Part shown: positions 6,609 to 10,954 of the stretch, one piece after another
Position numbering within the stretch: the first letter of the stretch is position 1
How the letters are laid out: every line of letters starts with the position of its first letter
Assembly (NCBI GenBank): GCA_042095835.1
Contig: JBELML010000177.1
Span: 1 to 10,954, forward strand
Direction of reading: 5' to 3'
DNA length: 10,954 nucleotides
DNA from: DATFKA01 sp042095835
GTDB lineage: Bacteria; Bacteroidota; Bacteroidia; Chitinophagales; Saprospiraceae
The notes under the pieces: model-generated
What the model was told of the DNA's origin: nothing
What the model saw: the letters and a program-made list of their open reading frames with translations, nothing else
The model's database searches: none
Made by a program: the position numbers and the translations under genes

Positions 6609-8789
6609 ATGAGTAAACAAAGAAAAAGAACCTCAAAAACAAAAGGAAACAAACTAACATCTAAACAACTCCAGTTTGAAATTTCAAAACTCCTCAAACG
6701 AAACCCTAAAAAACGTTTCAATCCCAAGCAGATCATCAAAAAAATGAAAATACTGAACAACAAAGATGCGGTTCAGTTTGCCCTTGATCAATTAGTAGAA
6801 AGTAAAAAAGTCGTCCACTTGGGAGACTATAAATATAAATGGGAAACTAGAGGTACTCCTCCACCAACCAGAAGTAAAACCTTCTTTGAAGGCCGAGTAG
6901 ATATGACCCGCCTAGGCTCTGGCTATATTGTGATTGACGGAAGAGATGAAGATGTACACGTAGCTGCTAAATACATGAACACCGCCCTAAACGGAGATCT
7001 TGTAAAAATCAGAGCATGGACACCCCGTGGCCGCCGCAAAATGGAGGGCGAAGTCGTAGAAATCATAGAGCGCTCAAGAGTACACTTCATGGGCACCTAT
7101 TGGGAATACCCAAAGTACGCCCTAGTCTCTCCAGACGGGCCCTCTCCAATGGAGATCCTGGTAGATAAGGAACACAATAAAGGGGCCAAAGACGGAGAGA
7201 AGGTGGTCGTCAAAATCACCGACTGGCCAGGAGATAAGCAAGCCTACCCTGTCGGTGAAGTCACTTCTGTATTAGGCAAAGCCGGTAGCAGTGATATCGA
7301 AATGAAATCCATATTAATCAATAGTGGATTCCAACTAGATTTTCCTGAAGAAGTCATGGCAGCATCTGAAGCTATTCCATTGGAAATACCTGAAGGAGAA
7401 ATTGCCAATCGACGGGATCTTCGGCAAACCATCACCTTTACTATTGACCCCGATACCGCTAAAGACTTTGATGATGCTTTATCTTTTAAAAAGTTAGACA
7501 ATGGCCATACAGAAATTGGAGTACACATCGCCGATGTGACCTATTATGTACAGCCAGATAGTCCTTTAGACAAAGAGGCCCTAGAGCGATCTACTTCTGT
7601 ATATTTAGTAGACCGCGTATTGCCTATGCTACCCGAAAAGCTATCTAATGGCGTGTGTTCGCTGCGTCCTAACGAAGATAAACTCTGCTTCTCCGCAATC
7701 TTCACCTTTAATGAGAAAGATAAAATCACCAAGCGTTGGTTTGGAAAAACCATCATACACTCTGATCGCAGGTTTACTTACGGCGAAGCTCAGGAAGTAA
7801 TGGATACCCAATCTGGAGATTTTGTACCAGAGATGCTTGAGCTCAATCGCCTAGCCAAAGTGTTGCGCAAGCGAAGATTCAAGGATGGCGCTATTAACTT
7901 TGAGACCGAAGAAATCAAATTCAAACTCAATGAAAAAGGAGAACCGATTGATCTCTACCTCAAAGTTCGCAAAGAAGCACATATGCTCATAGAGGATTTT
8001 ATGTTACTCGCCAATCGGGAAGTAGCCACCTATATCACGCTGAAGGGGCAAAGGGCAGAACAAGAGATTCCTTTTGTGTATCGTGTTCACGATGAGCCAG
8101 ATTTAGATAAAGCAGCCGAGATTGCTCGTTTTGCCGCAGAATTAGGTCACGACATGGATGTCAGTTCACCACAATCTTTAGCGAAAGCCTACAATGGATT
8201 GATGGCGGCGGCAGCCAATAATCCTGGCTTGAAATTGCTGCAACCCATGGCGATTCGGACGATGGCAAAGGCAGAATATACCTCCAACAATATTGGCCAT
8301 TACGGCTTGGGTTTTGACAATTACTCGCATTTCACCTCCCCGATTCGACGATATTCCGATGTATTGGCTCATCGACTATTGGAGCTTAACTTGGATGGTA
8401 AAACCTTCAGGACTAACCAAGCTCAACTAGAAGAGCAATGCCAGCATATCTCTCGACAAGAGCGCAAAGCCATCGAAGCTGAGCGTGAATCTATCAAATA
8501 CAAACAAGTAGAATACTTAGAAAAACACGTTGGTGAGGAATTTGACGGACGCATCTCCGGCTTTTCTGATCGTGGTATTTTTGTAGAACTCGTCGATAAC
8601 CACTGCGAAGGAATGGTCGCATTCGACTCCTTGAAAGAAAGCTTTGAAGTAGCAGATTCTCGACTCTTTATCACCGGAAACCGAAGCCAGAAGCGCTACC
8701 GAATGGGAGATCCTCTACGAGTAAGAATACTACGCACAGATTTGATTCGAAGACGTGTTGATTTTGAGTGGATTGATTTGGAGATGTAG
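6609..8789 (+). CDS. rnr: Ribonuclease R
   Basis: This 726-residue RNB-family exoribonuclease degrades structured RNA processively from the 3' end and takes part in mRNA and rRNA turnover. The domains in order are: a Lys/Arg-rich N-terminal tail (1-45); a winged-helix segment (about 20-80); two cold-shock/OB domains (about 90-230); the RNB catalytic domain (about 270-600); and a C-terminal S1 domain (about 640-720, with GRISGFSDRGIFVEL). The catalytic acidic cluster is intact: IDPDTAKDFDDA carries Asp280, Asp286, Asp288 and Asp289. HFTSPIRRYSD (574-584) is the second signature. The length fits a bacterial RNase R without a long basic C-terminal tail; the basic residues are at the N-terminus instead. 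The ATG at 6609 has an A-rich leader and no Shine-Dalgarno site. A weak -7-like TAAATTTA at 6507-6514 is the only promoter hint I see. A G-rich repeat begins right after the stop. Confidence 0.96.
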   Translation: MSKQRKRTSKTKGNKLTSKQLQFEISKLLKRNPKKRFNPKQIIKKMKILNNKDAVQFALDQLVESKKVVHLGDYKYKWETRGTPPPTRSKTFFEGRVDMTRLGSGYIVIDGRDEDVHVAAKYMNTALNGDLVKIRAWTPRGRRKMEGEVVEIIERSRVHFMGTYWEYPKYALVSPDGPSPMEILVDKEHNKGAKDGEKVVVKITDWPGDKQAYPVGEVTSVLGKAGSSDIEMKSILINSGFQLDFPEEVMAASEAIPLEIPEGEIANRRDLRQTITFTIDPDTAKDFDDALSFKKLDNGHTEIGVHIADVTYYVQPDSPLDKEALERSTSVYLVDRVLPMLPEKLSNGVCSLRPNEDKLCFSAIFTFNEKDKITKRWFGKTIIHSDRRFTYGEAQEVMDTQSGDFVPEMLELNRLAKVLRKRRFKDGAINFETEEIKFKLNEKGEPIDLYLKVRKEAHMLIEDFMLLANREVATYITLKGQRAEQEIPFVYRVHDEPDLDKAAEIARFAAELGHDMDVSSPQSLAKAYNGLMAAAANNPGLKLLQPMAIRTMAKAEYTSNNIGHYGLGFDNYSHFTSPIRRYSDVLAHRLLELNLDGKTFRTNQAQLEEQCQHISRQERKAIEAERESIKYKQVEYLEKHVGEEFDGRISGFSDRGIFVELVDNHCEGMVAFDSLKESFEVADSRLFITGNRSQKRYRMGDPLRVRILRTDLIRRRVDFEWIDLEM

Positions 8790-8898
8790 GGACTGGGGAC
8801 TTTGAGACGGGGAGACTTTGGGACTGGGAGACTTGGGAGAGCGAGAGACTGGGGGACTTTGAGACTAGGGGACTTTGGGACCTGGGGACTTGGTGCGT
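8789..8898. repeat. Degenerate G-rich tandem-type repeat
   Basis: This 110-bp tract consists of variants of GGGACTTTG, GGGACTGGGAGACTTG and GAGACT. The 14-mer GGGGACTTTGAGAC occurs exactly at 8795-8808 and 8852-8865, and GGGGACTTTGGGAC at 8868-8881. At least nine runs of three to five G occur on the plus strand with loops of about 12 bases or less, so G-quadruplexes could form in the DNA or in a read-through rnr transcript. The base composition and strand skew differ sharply from the flanks. The opposite strand reads open as a Ser/Lys/Pro/Val-rich peptide, which is a by-product of the repeat. Confidence 0.8.
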
Positions 8899-8928
8899 GG
8901 AGGCGTAGGGAAGTTGGAGAGTTAGTGG

Positions 8929-8958
8929 GTTTGAGGAGATGCTGATATTGAGATGTAG
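8929..8958 (+). repeat. Imperfect copy of the rnr 3' end
   Basis: This stretch (TTTGAG, then GATATTGAGATGTAG) aligns with the last 28 bases of rnr (8762-8789: TTTGAG, then GATTTGGAGATGTAG) with about four mismatches and a 2-base gap. It therefore places a near-copy of the gene's last codons beyond the G-rich tract. It could be a direct repeat flanking the tract or simple low-complexity similarity. It is not in an open frame. Confidence 0.4.
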
Positions 8959-8980
8959 CAAAAGTAGGAGTATTTAAAGT

Positions 8981-9009
8981 TACCTAAGTGCAAAATGATC
9001 CTTTAGGTA
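8981..9009. repeat. Short inverted repeat before the hydrolase gene
   Basis: TACCTAA at 8981-8987 is perfectly complementary to TTAGGTA at 9003-9009, with a 15-nt loop. No T-run follows on either strand, so it is not a convincing terminator. It lies about 60 bp upstream of the hydrolase start and could be an operator or chance. I see no clear TAnnTTTG promoter in 8959-9070. Confidence 0.4.
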
Positions 9010-9070
9010 GTAGAGAATATGACCTAGAGAAGTTATTATAGACGATAATTATATTGATAATCTTTTAGAA

Positions 9071-10381
9071 ATGAAACGCACTCTGAAAATTGCTTTCCCT
9101 CTTTTGCTTTTGCTTTTTACCTTAAATGTTGGACATAGTCAGCCCTCGCTAGAATTCAGATCAATTCCTGATAATTTTGATATTGATGATCCCAAGGCGG
9201 TGGTGGCCATTAATATCAACTACGATGATATTGAACCAGAAAGACAATTATTCCACTTATTTCTACCGGATACTACAGGCAGCTATCCTCTAGTAGTATA
9301 TATTCATGGAGGCGGTTTTACTGGTGGTAATCCAGGTACTGTTTTTAACAACGAAGACCGAAGGGCCGAGGTAAAATATTTCTTAAGTAATGGTTTCGCT
9401 TATGCAAGTATTGGGTATCGAGTAATTAACGATGTAGGGCCTGACGAAGAAGGCGTGATCAAAAGTTTAGGTGATTCGAAACGGGCCTTACAATTTATAA
9501 GATACTACGCCGAAGAATTCCACATTGATCCAGAAAAAATAGCATCAATTGGTACATCAGCCGGGTCTGGAACAGGTCTATGGCTAGGAACAAGATCAGA
9601 TATGGCTGATCCCAATGCTGAAGATCCGGTCTTAAGGGAGTCGACTAGACTTTGTGCGGTATTAGCCTACGGTAGTCAATCTACTTACGATTTATATAAA
9701 TGGGAATCACAAGTCTATAATGACTTTGATGGACAAGGAACCAATTACACCTTAGATAGTATTGCAAACCTCTTATCATTCCAGAGAGTCTCTAATTTCT
9801 ATGGTGGTTTGGATTCTCTTTACCAAATCACAGAAGAACCAAGGTTAATTCAATATCGACAAGATGTTGATATGCTGTATCATATGTCTGCTGATGATCC
9901 TCCAGTATATGTTTACAGTAGATCACCTGCTGTACGCCCTAGTGATGATTTGTTCCACCACTCCTTTCATGGTCGTGAAATCTATTTAGGTGCGATTGCT
10001 GCAGGTTTACCCGATGTAAAAGCATACATCCCAGCGCAATCTATCAATACAACTGATGGAGAAAGCGGCAATGAATTTCTGATTAGGCATGTGAATGCTT
10101 GCGCCCTGAGTACTTCAGTAAGTGAAGAGTTGGACGGTCAATTGGATCAATTTAACCTTTACCCCAATCCAGCTCAGGGGCAGGTTTCAATTGAATGGGA
10201 AGGACATCAGATTAAGAAAGTTGAGGTCTATACATTGGCTGGTCAATTACTCTTTAATCTGGGTGACACTGATTCTGAATCCTTAATTTTGGAAACTTCG
10301 GCATTGGGGAGAGGTATTTTTATTGTAAAAGTTGCAGATAGAAAAGGTAAGCAATTAACAAAAAAACTCATCCTAAATTGA
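9071..10381 (+). CDS. Secreted alpha/beta hydrolase (esterase-like) with T9SS tail
   Basis: This 436-residue protein is exported: residues 1-23 form a signal peptide with a Leu-rich core and probable cleavage after GHS. The catalytic domain spans about 45-345. HGGGF at 79-83 is the oxyanion-hole motif of carboxylesterase-type hydrolases, and GTSAG at 161-165 is the nucleophile elbow with Ser163. The segment DDPPVYVY (275-282) corresponds to the strand before the acid residue in this family. The His is probably among HHSFH (296-300), but the usual 'HG..D..vp' spacing is altered, so the acid and His are not assigned. The substrate is unknown; a carbohydrate or other ester is plausible. Residues 361-436 form a type A T9SS sorting domain with NLYPNPAQG and a basic KKLILN end, pointing to surface attachment or release. 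Its TGA directly abuts the stop of the convergent gene. Confidence 0.88.
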   Translation: MKRTLKIAFPLLLLLFTLNVGHSQPSLEFRSIPDNFDIDDPKAVVAININYDDIEPERQLFHLFLPDTTGSYPLVVYIHGGGFTGGNPGTVFNNEDRRAEVKYFLSNGFAYASIGYRVINDVGPDEEGVIKSLGDSKRALQFIRYYAEEFHIDPEKIASIGTSAGSGTGLWLGTRSDMADPNAEDPVLRESTRLCAVLAYGSQSTYDLYKWESQVYNDFDGQGTNYTLDSIANLLSFQRVSNFYGGLDSLYQITEEPRLIQYRQDVDMLYHMSADDPPVYVYSRSPAVRPSDDLFHHSFHGREIYLGAIAAGLPDVKAYIPAQSINTTDGESGNEFLIRHVNACALSTSVSEELDGQLDQFNLYPNPAQGQVSIEWEGHQIKKVEVYTLAGQLLFNLGDTDSESLILETSALGRGIFIVKVADRKGKQLTKKLILN

Positions 10382-10846
10382 TCAGGTAGTGGGTTTTAAA
10401 TTTCCTTTTACATCCTGCAAGATGATCTTATAATCTCCTTTGTATTTTTGAAAATGAGCCAAAAACCCATCTGGGTCCTGTAGGAAATCATATTCTATTT
10501 TAAGGTTCTTGCCATCATCGAGGAAAATGGTCATCTGTTGACTGGCGCCGTTGAGCCTTTTCTCATCCCGGATGACGATCCGACGGATCATGGCGAATGG
10601 GTAACCTTTCATGCCCGTAATTCCATGATGTACAATGAGTGTATTTCCATCGGTGGCATACTTAATCAACCATTTATTGAGGTCATATACCATCCAGAGC
10701 GAAAATATCACGATCAAGAAAAGACCAATGGTTTTCCAAAACGGTGAAGCAAGACCTTCCCTCACAAAAGAGAATAAAATGATAGGAACTGCAAACTTGG
10801 CAATACCAATTAAGCCTGGTAGTAATTTATATCGATATACCGTCAT
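10382..10846 (-). CDS. Small membrane protein with a PH-like domain
   Basis: This is a 154-residue protein counted from the ATG at 10846. The frame is open to a TTG at 10873, which would add nine residues, but the ATG is the more likely start. Two hydrophobic segments (about 11-28 and 37-55) form a membrane hairpin. The soluble remainder (about 62-135) has the layout 'Y-x-x-x-G-N-x-L-I-V-H-H-G' then 'YPFAMIRRIVIRDE' then 'MTIFLDDGKNLKIEY' then a final helix with FLAHFQKY. This strand order resembles the bacterial PH domains found after transmembrane pairs, as in the DUF304-type families; this is inferred from pattern only. The function is unknown. The protein is likely in the inner membrane with the domain in the cytoplasm. 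A weak promoter-like TGCGTTTG lies at 10894-10901 on its strand (one mismatch to TAnnTTTG). Confidence 0.75.
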   Translation of the reverse strand: MTVYRYKLLPGLIGIAKFAVPIILFSFVREGLASPFWKTIGLFLIVIFSLWMVYDLNKWLIKYATDGNTLIVHHGITGMKGYPFAMIRRIVIRDEKRLNGASQQMTIFLDDGKNLKIEYDFLQDPDGFLAHFQKYKGDYKIILQDVKGNLKPTT

Positions 10847-10954
10847 ACTGAGATTTTTCTCAAGATAATTCAATAAGGTAATAAATACTAGGGCAAACGC
10901 ACCAAAAAATTACCCTGCAATTTTTTATAATTCCTACTGAAACTCCAATTCAAA

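Noticed and set aside
8789..8898. CRISPR array
   Set aside because: The repeats are short, variable in unit and spacing, and have no unique spacers of constant length; no cas gene is nearby.
8671..8961. A 96-residue minus-strand open frame rich in Ser, Pro, Lys and Val
   Set aside because: It is the translation of the G-rich repeat read backwards plus the antisense of the rnr end, so the repeated peptide is a by-product of the DNA repeat.
10847..10873. Extended start (TTG at 10873) of the PH-like protein
   Set aside because: An ATG nine codons downstream gives a complete protein beginning just before the first membrane segment; a TTG start is less likely.

Overview
The window looks like an ordinary chromosomal stretch from a Bacteroidota species, probably a marine or environmental member of the Saprospiria/Lewinella kind (the lineage is inferred). 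The evidence is: two secreted proteins end in type A type IX secretion (T9SS) sorting domains; the start codons have A-rich leaders without clear Shine-Dalgarno sites; two promoter candidates match the Bacteroidota -7 consensus TAnnTTTG; and the sdh operon is the CAB type with a single five-helix cytochrome b subunit.

Layout. Bases 59-222 form a roughly 164-bp imperfect palindrome with terminal inverted repeats and a possible 4-bp target duplication (GCAA), resembling a MITE. Next come a secreted T9SS repeat protein (291-1730, +) and, convergent with it, a small exported DUF3299-like protein (1733-2176, -). Bases 2200-5861 carry the sdhC-sdhA-sdhB operon on the minus strand, with a promoter candidate upstream and an intrinsic terminator downstream. 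A short divergent intergenic region (5780-6005) leads to an unrecognised cytoplasmic protein (6006-6509, +) and then RNase R (6609-8789, +). Directly after the rnr stop is a G-rich degenerate repeat tract (8789-8898). It is followed by a secreted alpha/beta hydrolase with a T9SS tail (9071-10381, +). Convergent with that is a small two-helix membrane protein with a PH-like domain (10382-10846, -).

How the genes work together. SdhC, SdhA and SdhB form one membrane complex that oxidises succinate to fumarate and passes electrons to the quinone pool, probably menaquinone. RNase R is an independent RNA-turnover housekeeping gene. The two T9SS proteins would be exported by Sec, moved across the outer membrane by the T9SS, and either anchored on the cell surface or released. 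The remaining genes have no evident pathway link. No phage, CRISPR, toxin or defence system is visible. The least explained parts are non-coding: the palindromic element, the G-rich tract with an apparent copy of the rnr 3' end beyond it, and the inverted repeat in front of rnr.
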